Positions 18,901-26,079 of a stretch of DNA of 64,000 nt are shown in pieces (position 1 is the first letter of the stretch; each line of letters begins with the position of its first letter). The notes beneath the pieces were generated by a model. It was not told the origin of the DNA. It saw only the letters and a program-made list of their open reading frames with translations, and did not search any database. The translations under genes and the position numbers were made by a program. The stretch covers positions 385,337-449,336 of the forward strand of contig NZ_CYPW01000006.1 in NCBI RefSeq assembly GCF_001458175.1, read 5' to 3'. This DNA is from Shimia marina (GTDB lineage: Bacteria > Pseudomonadota > Alphaproteobacteria > Rhodobacterales > Rhodobacteraceae).

Positions 18901-20465
18901 TTCGACAGCACCGCACTTGGCGTGTCATCCCCCATAGAGGCCAGCGCCTCTTTGGCGTCTTCTGCCATCGGCGCAAGGATCTGCTCCACCTCTTCCATGG
19001 AGTAGCCCGCCGCGATCTGGCGCGCGCGCAGCTCAGCACCGCTATAGGTGGCGGTCTCTTCCACCCGGTCCAGCTCACCCGCCAGATCACGGATCTTGCC
19101 AACCCATTCGCCAAACGGACGTGACGCCGCCAGTTTGTCTTTGATTTCCGTGTCGTGGTAGAGCTTGCCCTCTTTCATATCCACGGCAAGCAGCTGCCCG
19201 GGACCAAGCGCGCCTTTTTCCACCACATTGGATTCATCAATCGGCACCATGCCGGCTTCAGAACCAGAAATCAGCAGGCCGTCACCGGTCACAACATAGC
19301 GCATCGGGCGCAGACCGTTCCGATCAAGCCCGGCACAAACCCAGCGGCCATCGGTCATCGCCAGCGCGGCCGGACCATCCCATGGCTCCATCACAGAATT
19401 GCAGTAAGAATACATGTCACGCCACGCCTGTGGCAGCTCCACCGCCTGTTTGGACCAGCTTTCCGGCACCAGCATGGTTTTCGCCATCGGCGCAGACCGG
19501 CCCGCACGCACCAGCACTTCAAACACACCATCCAGCGCCGCGGAGTCAGAGGCACCGCCGGGCACAATGGGTTTGATGTCATCGGCATGGTCCCCAAAGG
19601 AAGCAGAGGCCATGCGAATTTCATGGCTCTTCATCCAGTTGAGGTTGCCTTTCAGCGTGTTGATTTCACCGTTGTGCGCCAACATGCGGAACGGCTGCGC
19701 CAGCCACCACTGCGGGAAGGTGTTGGTGGAATAACGCTGGTGATAAAGCGCAAAAGCACTTTCAAAGCGCTCATCCATCAGATCGGGATAGAACACCGCC
19801 ACCTGCTCGGCCAGCATCATGCCCTTGTAGATGATCGAACGGCAGGACAGCGAGGCGATGTAAAGCTCACCAATATTGGCCGCCAGCGCCGCTTTTTCGA
19901 TGCGACGGCGGATCACATAAAGCTCACGCTCAAAGGTCTCTTCGTCCACACCTTTGGAGTTGGAGATCAGGATCTGCTCAATCTCTGGGCGGGTCGCATT
20001 GGCCTTCTCACCCAGACAGGTCACATCCACCGGCACATGACGCCAGCCATAGATGCGATAACCCATTTTCAGAACTTCGGTTTCCACAATCGTCCGACAG
20101 GATTCCTGTGCGCCATGATCGGTGCGGGGCAGAAACACCTGACCCACCGCAATCAGCTCATTTTTGTTGGGTTCATGGCCGGTGCGCTCGATCTGATCAT
20201 AGAAGAACGGCACAGGGATTTGCACGTGAATACCCGCGCCATCCCCGGTCTTGCCATCCGCATCCACCGCCCCCCGGTGCCAGATCGCTTTCAACGCGGT
20301 GATGCCCGCCTCAACAACCTTACGGCTTGGCTTACCGTCGATGGAGACCACAAGGCCCACACCACAGGAGGAGTGCTCTTCTTCCTCGGAATAGAGACCG
20401 TTCTCCGCCAACCACTTGCGTTTGGCTTCTTCGGCTCTGACCCAGTTCTCGTCAAATTTGGTCAT
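15927..20465 (-). CDS. gltB: Glutamate synthase (NADPH) large subunit
   Basis: The large subunit of glutamate synthase makes two glutamates from glutamine and 2-oxoglutarate. The 1512-residue protein has an N-terminal class II glutaminase domain whose nucleophile is Cys34 in HSSCGVGLVV (a 33-residue propeptide is expected to be removed), a central domain, the FMN-binding synthase domain with GEGGEDPAHF and LISGHNGGTGASPATSIKY, the 3Fe-4S site CIMVRQCQSNTCPVGVC, and a C-terminal GXGXG beta-helix (GGTVVVRPP, GATDGHLFAAGRAGERFAVR). Length is normal. It lies 213 bases downstream of gltD, the reverse of the enteric order. Confidence 0.98.
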   Translation of the reverse strand: MTKFDENWVRAEEAKRKWLAENGLYSEEEEHSSCGVGLVVSIDGKPSRKVVEAGITALKAIWHRGAVDADGKTGDGAGIHVQIPVPFFYDQIERTGHEPNKNELIAVGQVFLPRTDHGAQESCRTIVETEVLKMGYRIYGWRHVPVDVTCLGEKANATRPEIEQILISNSKGVDEETFERELYVIRRRIEKAALAANIGELYIASLSCRSIIYKGMMLAEQVAVFYPDLMDERFESAFALYHQRYSTNTFPQWWLAQPFRMLAHNGEINTLKGNLNWMKSHEIRMASASFGDHADDIKPIVPGGASDSAALDGVFEVLVRAGRSAPMAKTMLVPESWSKQAVELPQAWRDMYSYCNSVMEPWDGPAALAMTDGRWVCAGLDRNGLRPMRYVVTGDGLLISGSEAGMVPIDESNVVEKGALGPGQLLAVDMKEGKLYHDTEIKDKLAASRPFGEWVGKIRDLAGELDRVEETATYSGAELRARQIAAGYSMEEVEQILAPMAEDAKEALASMGDDTPSAVLSKMYRPLSHFFRQNFSQVTNPPIDSLREYRVMSLKTRFGNLKNVLSEDGSQTEIAVLESPFVANAQFARMLEVFDDTVVKIDCTFEAGSHEGALQAGLARIRAEAEDAVRSGAGHIVLSDETQGADKVAMPMILATSAVHSHLTRKGLRTFCSLNVRSAECIDPHYFAVLIGAGATVVNPYLAEDTLADRIERGLADGSLTENMARYREAIDQGLLKIMAKMGISVISSYRGGLNFEAVGLSRAMCAEYFPGMTSRISGIGVSGIQKKVEEVHAKGFLSGTDVLPIGGFYKARKSGETHAWEAQTMHMMQAACDRASFELWKQYSAKMRANPPIHLRDLLNIKPLGEAIPIEEVESITAIRKRFVTPGMSLGALSPEAHKTLNVAMNRIGAKSDSGEGGEDPAHFVPEPNGDNPSAKIKQVASGRFGVTAEYLNQCEELEIKVAQGAKPGEGGQLPGMKVTDLIARLRHSTKGVTLISPPPHHDIYSIEDLAQLIYDLKQINPRCKVTVKLVASSGVGTIAAGVAKAKADIILISGHNGGTGASPATSIKYCGLPWEMGLTEAHQVLAMNNLRERVTLRTDGGLRTGRDIVMAAMMGAEEYGIGTAALIAMGCIMVRQCQSNTCPVGVCTQDEDLRKKYTGNADKVVNLITFYAQEVREILASIGARSLEDVIGRADLLAQVSRGSAHLDDLDLNPLLITVDGAHDIVYNRDMPRNVVPDTLDAEIVRDAARFLEDGEKMQLSYAVQNTHRTVGTRTSSHIVRNFGMRNALQEDHLTVKLTGSAGQSLGAFAAPGLKIEVSGDANDYVGKGLSGGTVVVRPPQVSPLTASENTIIGNTVLYGATDGHLFAAGRAGERFAVRNSGAKVVIEGCGACGCEYMTGGVAVILGDIGANFGAGMTGGMAYLYDPEGKAEGVMNMETLVTCPVTVAHWEDQLKGLIERHVAETGSRKAADILQHWDVEKANFLQVCPKEMLVHIPHPLTLEEAAVPAE

Positions 20466-20484
20466 TGGCTTGTCTCCATCTGTC

Positions 20485-20568
20485 TCACCATCGGCCCCAA
20501 ATCGGGAAGGTCAGCGACCCGCCTTCGGTGATCTGTGCCAACCGTGGCTTGCGCCGCTTGGTCAGCAT
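20485..20568 (-). CDS. Possible 27-residue small protein upstream of gltB
   Basis: A short open frame encodes 27 residues beginning MLTKRRKPRLAQITEGG and ending SLTFPIWGRW. It has a good ribosome site (AGGA, six bases before the ATG) and ends 19 bases before the gltB start codon on the same strand. The basic N-terminal half and hydrophobic-aromatic C terminus are unlike random sequence but I cannot place it in a family. It could be a real small protein, a translated leader for gltB, or chance. Low to moderate confidence. Confidence 0.4.
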   Translation of the reverse strand: MLTKRRKPRLAQITEGGSLTFPIWGRW

Positions 20569-20600
20569 GGTTGTCCTATTAAGATTTGCCCGCCAATTTT

Positions 20601-20650
20601 GGCACCTATGCGATACCACCGTGATACCGATGCGATACCGACATCCGATT
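20601..20650. repeat. 11-bp-period degenerate tandem repeat between gltD and gltB
   Basis: The hexamer GATACC recurs at 20612, 20623 and 20634, exactly 11 bases apart, with a degenerate copy GGCACC at 20601. The units read about GATGCGATACC. The tract is flanked by an inverted repeat of the type GCCCGCC(A/G)ATTT (about 20588-20600 and 20656-20670), so a transcript could fold back around it. A second tract of the same period and motif lies at 51291. Confidence 0.7.
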
Positions 20651-20678
20651 TTTGCCGGAAATCGGCGGGCGTTAAGAT

Positions 20679-22115
20679 TTACTCTGCGGCCACTGCGGCC
20701 TGTGCTGCGAACTTCTCGATGATGGCATCCGCACAATCGCGACCGTCCTTGATGGCCCAGACCACCAGCGACGCGCCACGCACGATATCCCCCACCGCAT
20801 AGACGCCATCCAGATCGGTGGCACCGGTGGTGAACTGTGCTTTCACCGTGCCCCAGCGGGTCACTTCCAGCTCGGGTTGATCCCAGAGAGTTGGCAGATC
20901 TTCGGGCTCAAAACCCAGCGCCTTGATGACAAGATCCGCCTCTTCCACATAATCCGCACCCTCGATCACTTCGGGGCTCTGACGACCAGAGGCATCCGGC
21001 TGACCAAGGCGCATTTTCTGCACCATCACACCTTCGACCTTATCAGTGCCGGTGAAGCCTTTTGGCGCTGACAGCCAGACAAATTCCACGCCTTCTTCTT
21101 CAGCGTTCTGCGTCTCCCGCTGAGAGCCGGGCATGTTGGCCTTGTCGCGACGATAGAGACATTTCACGCTCTCTGCGCCCTGACGGATCGCCGTGCGCAC
21201 ACAGTCCATCGCGGTGTCACCACCACCGATCACAACAACCTTTTTGCCCTCTGCATTCAGCTCACCGCTTTCGATCTCCGGCACGGTGTCGCCAAAGTTC
21301 AGACGGTTGGAGGCGGTGAGATAGTCAATCGCCTTCACAATGCCTTCTGCACCAGCGCCAGGGCCTTGCAAATCACGGCTTTTGTACACGCCCGTGGCAA
21401 TGATCACAGCCTCATGCGCGTCGCGAATGTCTTGGAAAGAAATGTCTTCGCCCACATTGCAGTTCAGCTTGAAGGTCACGCCACCATCTTCCAGCAGCTG
21501 GTTGCGGCGCATGACCACATCTTTCTCCAGCTTGAAGCCGGGAATGCCGTAGGTCAGCAGGCCGCCTGCGCGGTCATAGCGGTCATAGATGGTGACCTGA
21601 AACCCGGCTCGGCGCAGACGATCTGCGGCGGCCAGACCCCCGGGGCCTGCCCCGATGATGCCAACGCTTTCACTGCGCTCTTCACTAGGCGCAAGCGCCT
21701 CAACCCATCCCTGTTCCCAGGCGGTGTCGGTGATGTATTTTTCCACGGAGCCGATGGTCACGGTACCATGACCGGACTGTTCAATCACGCAGTTGCCTTC
21801 ACACAGACGGTCTTGCGGGCAGATGCGGCCACAGATCTCCGGGAAGGTGTTGGTGGCCTGGCTCACCGCATAAGCTTCTTTCAGACGTCCTGTCGCCGTC
21901 AGACGCAGCCAATCCGGGATATTGTTGTGTAGTGGGCAGTGGCTCTGGCAATACGGCACGCCACACTGGCTGCAACGGCTGGCCTGCTCTTCTGCCTTCG
22001 CCTTGGCGAATTCAGCATAAATCTCATTGAAGTCATCTTTGCGCACGCCCGCATCACGCTTCTCCGGCATGTCGCGATCTACAGTCACAAATTTCAGCAT
22101 CGGTTGCTTGGCCAT
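20679..22115 (-). CDS. gltD: Glutamate synthase (NADPH) small subunit
   Basis: The small subunit takes electrons from NADPH via FAD and passes them to GltB. The 478-residue protein has N-terminal iron-sulfur motifs (CSQCGVPYCQSHCPLHNNIP and CGRICPQDRLCEGNC), an FAD-binding fingerprint (VGIIGAGPGGLAAADRLRRA) and an NADPH fingerprint (KVVVIGGGDTAMDCVRTAIR). The ATG at 22115 follows GGAGG; an in-frame ATG at 22202 would add 29 AT-rich-coded residues foreign to the family. It is transcribed ahead of gltB on the minus strand, probably from a promoter in the AT-rich region 22120-22330. Confidence 0.97.
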   Translation of the reverse strand: MAKQPMLKFVTVDRDMPEKRDAGVRKDDFNEIYAEFAKAKAEEQASRCSQCGVPYCQSHCPLHNNIPDWLRLTATGRLKEAYAVSQATNTFPEICGRICPQDRLCEGNCVIEQSGHGTVTIGSVEKYITDTAWEQGWVEALAPSEERSESVGIIGAGPGGLAAADRLRRAGFQVTIYDRYDRAGGLLTYGIPGFKLEKDVVMRRNQLLEDGGVTFKLNCNVGEDISFQDIRDAHEAVIIATGVYKSRDLQGPGAGAEGIVKAIDYLTASNRLNFGDTVPEIESGELNAEGKKVVVIGGGDTAMDCVRTAIRQGAESVKCLYRRDKANMPGSQRETQNAEEEGVEFVWLSAPKGFTGTDKVEGVMVQKMRLGQPDASGRQSPEVIEGADYVEEADLVIKALGFEPEDLPTLWDQPELEVTRWGTVKAQFTTGATDLDGVYAVGDIVRGASLVVWAIKDGRDCADAIIEKFAAQAAVAAE

Positions 22116-22251
22116 GCCAGCTGCCTCCTGATTTTTCCAGTCCGCCGTGTTTAGAAAATAATCAAACGAGATAAAAGTCATAATTACTGACTTATATTTC
22201 ACTTTTTTGATCTTTTCTCCACACCCAGGGCGAAAAATTGCGGATTTTTAT

Positions 22252-22264
22252 GTCCGATTCGGAC
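22252..22264. promoter_or_regulatory. Palindrome in gltD/uppP divergent region
   Basis: GTCCGATTCGGAC is a perfect 6-bp inverted repeat around one central base. It lies in the 220-base AT-rich space between the divergent gltD and uppP genes, about 137 bases from the gltD start and 72 from uppP. It is the right size for a dimeric regulator site but I cannot name the regulator. Confidence 0.35.
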
Positions 22265-22335
22265 TTATATTGAATATTTCCCTTAAATCACAGGACCTCT
22301 ATACGTGAGTCGTTCAACTTAGGGCCTCACCCATT

Positions 22336-23139
22336 ATGGCACTTTTTCACATTTTTTTGGTGGCAATCATCCAAGGGCTCACGGAATTTCTCCCCGTCAG
22401 CTCCTCCGGGCACCTGATTCTTCTGTCACAAGTCACCTCCCTGCCAGACCAGGGTCTTGCCATTGACGTGGCTGTCCATGTCGGCACATTGGGCGCAGTC
22501 ATCATCTATTTTTGGAAAGATACCAAAAGCGCTTTTGCCGGATTGCCACGCGCTGTTACAGGCCGCATTGACACAGATGATGCCCGCCTGGCCTTGCTGC
22601 TGATCATCGCAACACTGCCGGTTATTCTGGCTGGCTTGATACTCAAAGTAACGGGCCTCTATGACATGCTGCGCTCTGTTGCTGTCATAGGCTGGACCAT
22701 GATCTTGTTCGGAATTGCCCTCTGGTGGGCCGACCAGCGTTCCGCACAGATGAAAACAGAAACCGACTGGTCCTTTCAAACCGCACTTAAAATGGGTTTA
22801 TGGCAAGCTCTGGCGATTATTCCGGGCACATCTCGCTCAGGCATCGTCATCACAGGCGCGCGCCACCTGGGATTCACCCGGCATGATTCAGCGAAACTGG
22901 CCATGCTAATGTCGATCCCAACAATCATCGCCAGCGGTGCCCTGCTGTCTGTAGATGTGATCCGCGAAGCTGACTTGGCTTTGGCACGCGATGCCAGCAT
23001 TGCTGCGGCATTTTCTTTTGTGGCAGCTCTCTTGGCCCTCACGCTGATGATGCGATTGCTCCGCTCCGTCAGCTTTACACCCTATGTGATCTATCGCGTG
23101 GCGCTTGGCGCAACCCTATTGATCATCGCCTATGCTTAA
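22336..23139 (+). CDS. uppP: Undecaprenyl-diphosphatase
   Basis: UppP (BacA) removes one phosphate from undecaprenyl diphosphate so the lipid carrier for peptidoglycan and other polymers can be reused. The 267-residue protein has about seven to eight membrane helices and both family motifs: GLTEFLPVSSSGHLILLSQ near the N terminus and PGTSRSGIVITGARHLGF near residue 160. Length is normal. The gene is monocistronic, ending at a hairpin terminator shared with convergent rpsT. Confidence 0.96.
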   Translation: MALFHIFLVAIIQGLTEFLPVSSSGHLILLSQVTSLPDQGLAIDVAVHVGTLGAVIIYFWKDTKSAFAGLPRAVTGRIDTDDARLALLLIIATLPVILAGLILKVTGLYDMLRSVAVIGWTMILFGIALWWADQRSAQMKTETDWSFQTALKMGLWQALAIIPGTSRSGIVITGARHLGFTRHDSAKLAMLMSIPTIIASGALLSVDVIREADLALARDASIAAAFSFVAALLALTLMMRLLRSVSFTPYVIYRVALGATLLIIAYA

Positions 23140-23143
23140 GCAC

Positions 23144-23174
23144 AAAAAACGCCGCTGAAATTCAGCGGCGTTTT
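23144..23174. terminator. Bidirectional terminator between uppP and rpsT
   Basis: A perfect stem, AACGCCGCTGAA / TTCAGCGGCGTT, with a one-base centre is preceded by an A run and followed by TTTT, so it works as an intrinsic terminator on both strands for the convergent uppP and rpsT genes. Confidence 0.92.
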
Positions 23175-23195
23175 CTGAAACATATCGAAAGCAGC

Positions 23196-23459
23196 TTACG
23201 CGATTGCTTTGACCCGAGCAGCCAGGCGGGACATCTTACGAGCCGCTGTGTTCTTGTGGTAAACACCTTTGCTCACGCCGCGCATCAGCTCAGGCTGAGC
23301 AGCGCGCAGTGCAGCAGTTGCCGCCTCTTTGTCACCAGAAGCGATTGCTTCTTCAACTTTGCGCAGATGCGTACGGATACGGGAACGACGTGCTTTGTTA
23401 ACTTCGAGACGACGCTCGTTCTGACGGGCGCGTTTTTTAGCCTGAGGCGAATTTGCCAT
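23196..23459 (-). CDS. rpsT: 30S ribosomal protein S20
   Basis: Small-subunit ribosomal protein S20, an 87-residue basic helical protein that binds 16S rRNA. It opens [20 protein letters not shown] and has [20 protein letters not shown] and [20 protein letters not shown], as in all S20 proteins. In many Rhodobacteraceae dnaA is near rpsT; here the mevalonate operon occupies the upstream side. The minus-strand promoter probably lies between about 23560 and 23610, where a TATAAA box is visible. Confidence 0.98.
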   Translation of the reverse strand: MANSPQAKKRARQNERRLEVNKARRSRIRTHLRKVEEAIASGDKEAATAALRAAQPELMRGVSKGVYHKNTAARKMSRLAARVKAIA

Positions 23460-23874
23460 GATCTTTTACCTTATCGTCGGTGCGTTTAATGCGTGCTGCG
23501 CCCCGAACAGGTTTCCCCCAATAAAGAGAATCAGATCAAGCCAGAGCGGGCTGCACGCGCATGTATGACGAGGCCTTTTATAGATCCTGCCCCCAAATGC
23601 AACCCGTTTCCCCAAAACGCAGACTCGCTCGCGAACAAATGGCTGTATCAGACCTGACAAACACCGGAGGAAGGCAAAATAGAGCAATCACGATGCGGCA
23701 TCTCCGCGCAAACCAACAAACTGCCCGTGCTGATTGATGCCGCCCTAAAAACGCCAAAAAACCAACACTGCCTTGGCAAGTCACGCCTAAGCACTACCTT
23801 CAGAAACACTATAGGCTGCGGTAAAAAGCACATTTCGTCATGCGCGGACCTTTCCGCTGGTGTTTTGAGGGTAT
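23460..23874. other. 415-base non-coding region between rpsT and the mevalonate operon
   Basis: Divergent spacer holding the rpsT leader and promoter (a TATAAA is visible on the minus strand near 23577) and presumably the promoter of the mevalonate operon. I saw no convincing gene, RNA gene or strong hairpin. Frames of 70-90 residues are open but have no ribosome site or family resemblance. Confidence 0.5.
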
Positions 23875-25020
23875 ATGCGCATACCGAAGATGCTATTCCT
23901 GCGCGCCAGCAGGAAAACCAAGAGCAGCTGCTTGTCCGTGAACAACATGGCAAGCGAAGCTCCGAGAGACGAAAAGGGACTGAAGGTGCGCGATAAGCAG
24001 ACGTTTTCCACTCCAATTCCGACCCGATGGGTTGGCCCACTGATCTTAAAAGGCGACGTGGTCGACGGAGAAGTAAGCGTTCCTTTGGCAACCTTTGAAA
24101 GCCCGCTTTGGCCATCCACCGATCGCGGGGCAGGAGTGTCTCGGCACAGCGGCGGCATTCACGTCACGATGGTCGATGAACGGATGACCAGATCTATCGC
24201 CGTGCGCGCGCCCTCAGGTGCAGAAGCGGTCGCAGCGTGGCGGAGGATCGAAGCGCAGTTTGACAAAGTTGCAGAGATCATCGCCACGACCAGCCGTTTT
24301 GCGCGCCTTAATCGGCTTAACCGACAGATTGCCGGAAACCTGCTTTTTGTGCGTGTCGAATGCATCACTGGCGACGCTTCCGGTCACAACATGGTCACCA
24401 AAGCGGCCGAAGCTGTTCTGGAATGGATTCTCGCCGATCAACCACATCTGACGTACTCGTCTATCTCAGGTAATCTGTGTACCGACAAGAAACCTTCAGC
24501 GGTCAACGGGCTGCTCGGGCGCGGGAAATACATGATTGCGGAAATCGAAATCCCGCGAAAGATCCTCACACGGATGCTGCGTACCGACGCGGAAAAGATG
24601 GTTCTGCTCAACCATGAGAAAAACTACGTCGGCGGCACCCTCGCCGGCTCTCTGCGGAGCGCCAATGCCCATTTTGCCAATATGCTCTTGGCGTTTTATC
24701 TTGCCACCGGACAGGACGCGGCGAACATCATCGAAGGATCGCAGGGCCAAGTCACATGTGAGAAACGCGGCGAAGATCTCTATTTTGCCTGCACCCTCCC
24801 AAATCTCATTATGGGCTCTGTTGGTGCCGGGAAAGGCAACACCGCCGTGGAAGACAACCTTGCCAGAATGGGCTGTAAAGACGACCGCCCTGCTGGCGAA
24901 AATGCGCGCCGTCTGGCTGGGATTTGCGCCGCCACGGTTTTGTGCGGAGAATTGTCCCTCTTGGCGGCCCAAACCAACCCAGGTGAGCTGGTCCGCACAC
25001 ATATGGAACTGGAACGGTGA
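23875..25020 (+). CDS. mvaA: Class I hydroxymethylglutaryl-CoA reductase
   Basis: Reduces HMG-CoA to mevalonate with NAD(P)H. The residues lining the active site in class I enzymes are visible: Glu75 (TFESPLWPSTDRG), Lys205/206 (SGNLCTDKKPSAVNG), Asp281 (ATGQDAANIIEGSQ) and His376 (VRTHMELER). The cofactor loop DASGHNMVTKAAE (167 onward) matches DAMGMNM of the family. There is no membrane domain. The frame starts at ATG 23875 (381 residues); ATG 23947 (357 residues, MASEAPRDEKGLKV) may be the true start, since the first 24 residues look non-conserved. First gene of the mevalonate operon; its TGA overlaps the next GTG. Confidence 0.93.
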   Translation: MRIPKMLFLRASRKTKSSCLSVNNMASEAPRDEKGLKVRDKQTFSTPIPTRWVGPLILKGDVVDGEVSVPLATFESPLWPSTDRGAGVSRHSGGIHVTMVDERMTRSIAVRAPSGAEAVAAWRRIEAQFDKVAEIIATTSRFARLNRLNRQIAGNLLFVRVECITGDASGHNMVTKAAEAVLEWILADQPHLTYSSISGNLCTDKKPSAVNGLLGRGKYMIAEIEIPRKILTRMLRTDAEKMVLLNHEKNYVGGTLAGSLRSANAHFANMLLAFYLATGQDAANIIEGSQGQVTCEKRGEDLYFACTLPNLIMGSVGAGKGNTAVEDNLARMGCKDDRPAGENARRLAGICAATVLCGELSLLAAQTNPGELVRTHMELER

Positions 25021-26066
25021 GCAAAGACAGCGTCGATCGCAGCGTCGCGGGACGCAAGCTGGAACATATCCGCGCCATTCAATCTGATCCGCAGGTTGAA
25101 CGCCGAGCCAGTGGGTTTGACCAGATTTCCCTCACCCACCGCGCGCTTCCAGAACTCGACTTTGACCAGATAGACACAACCTGCACCTTTTTGGGCAAAC
25201 CTCTCTCGTTTCCCATGCTGATTTCTTCAATGACAGGTGGCTCCGGCGAGGAGTGTCTGCAACTGAATCGCAACCTGGCGATAGCTGCACAGGAAACCGG
25301 GGTTGCCATGGCCGTCGGATCACAGCGTGTCATGTTCACCAATCGTGACGCTGCGGCCAGCTTTGATTTGCGCGCGCTGGCCCCTGATGTACCTCTACTG
25401 GCAAATATCGGTGCCGTGCAATTGAACAAGGGCTTCAGCTTGAAACATTGCCGGGCGGCTGTCGATGTTCTCAAGGCTGATGCGCTGTATCTTCATCTCA
25501 ACCCTCTACAAGAAGCGGTCCAGCCGGAAGGGGATCGGAATTTCTCCGATCTCACCTCTAAAATAGCGCAGATCACCCACGACCTTGATGTGCCTGTGAT
25601 ACTGAAAGAAGTTGGTTCGGGCCTGTCGCAGGCCGACATCAACCTTGGACTGACGGCAGGAATTTCTCACTTTGATGTCGCAGGGCGCGGCGGGACGTCT
25701 TGGAGCCGCATCGAATACCATCGCCGCTCTGACGACGACGATGATCTGGGGTTGGTGTTTCAAGATTGGGGGCTGACAACTGTGGAGAGCCTGATCGGCG
25801 CTCGTGAAACATTGTCGCATTACCAAAGGAAAACCACCCTCATCGCCAGCGGTGGCATTCGCAATGGTGTAGACATGGCCAAAAGTGTGATTCTGGGTGC
25901 TGACCTGTGCGGCGTTGCAGCCCCATTCTTGGAAGCAGCTCAGGACTCCAGCGATAGTGTAGTAAGAAAAATAAGGAAGTTTCAAAAAGAGTTTATCACT
26001 GCGATGTTCCTTTTAGGGACGGCAAATGTTCAATCTCTTCAGGGAAACACCTCTCTCATTCGGTAG
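25017..26066 (+). CDS. fni: Type 2 isopentenyl-diphosphate delta-isomerase (FMN)
   Basis: Interconverts IPP and DMAPP using FMN and reduced cofactor. The 349-residue TIM-barrel protein has AGRKLEHIRA at the N terminus, ISSMTGGSGEECLQLN, the LHLNPLQEAVQPEGDRNF substrate loop, VILKEVGSGLS, FDVAGRGGTSWSRIE and LIASGGIRNGVD for FMN phosphate binding. This is the class unrelated to the Nudix isomerase Idi. GTG 25017 overlaps the mvaA stop (GTGA), and hmgS follows after 13 bases. Essential in an organism that makes isoprenoids only from mevalonate, because that pathway yields IPP alone. Confidence 0.95.
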   Translation: MSKDSVDRSVAGRKLEHIRAIQSDPQVERRASGFDQISLTHRALPELDFDQIDTTCTFLGKPLSFPMLISSMTGGSGEECLQLNRNLAIAAQETGVAMAVGSQRVMFTNRDAAASFDLRALAPDVPLLANIGAVQLNKGFSLKHCRAAVDVLKADALYLHLNPLQEAVQPEGDRNFSDLTSKIAQITHDLDVPVILKEVGSGLSQADINLGLTAGISHFDVAGRGGTSWSRIEYHRRSDDDDDLGLVFQDWGLTTVESLIGARETLSHYQRKTTLIASGGIRNGVDMAKSVILGADLCGVAAPFLEAAQDSSDSVVRKIRKFQKEFITAMFLLGTANVQSLQGNTSLIR

Positions 26067-26079
26067 AAGACGGAACGAA

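Noticed and set aside
17214-19124. 636-codon open frame on the plus strand inside gltB
   Set aside because: It is wholly antisense to gltB, whose protein sequence matches glutamate synthase throughout; the antisense product has Arg/His-rich composition without any motif.
23560-23875. Search for a promoter of the mevalonate operon
   Set aside because: A TATAGG near 23811 has no -35 box at a suitable distance; nothing convincing enough to report as a feature.
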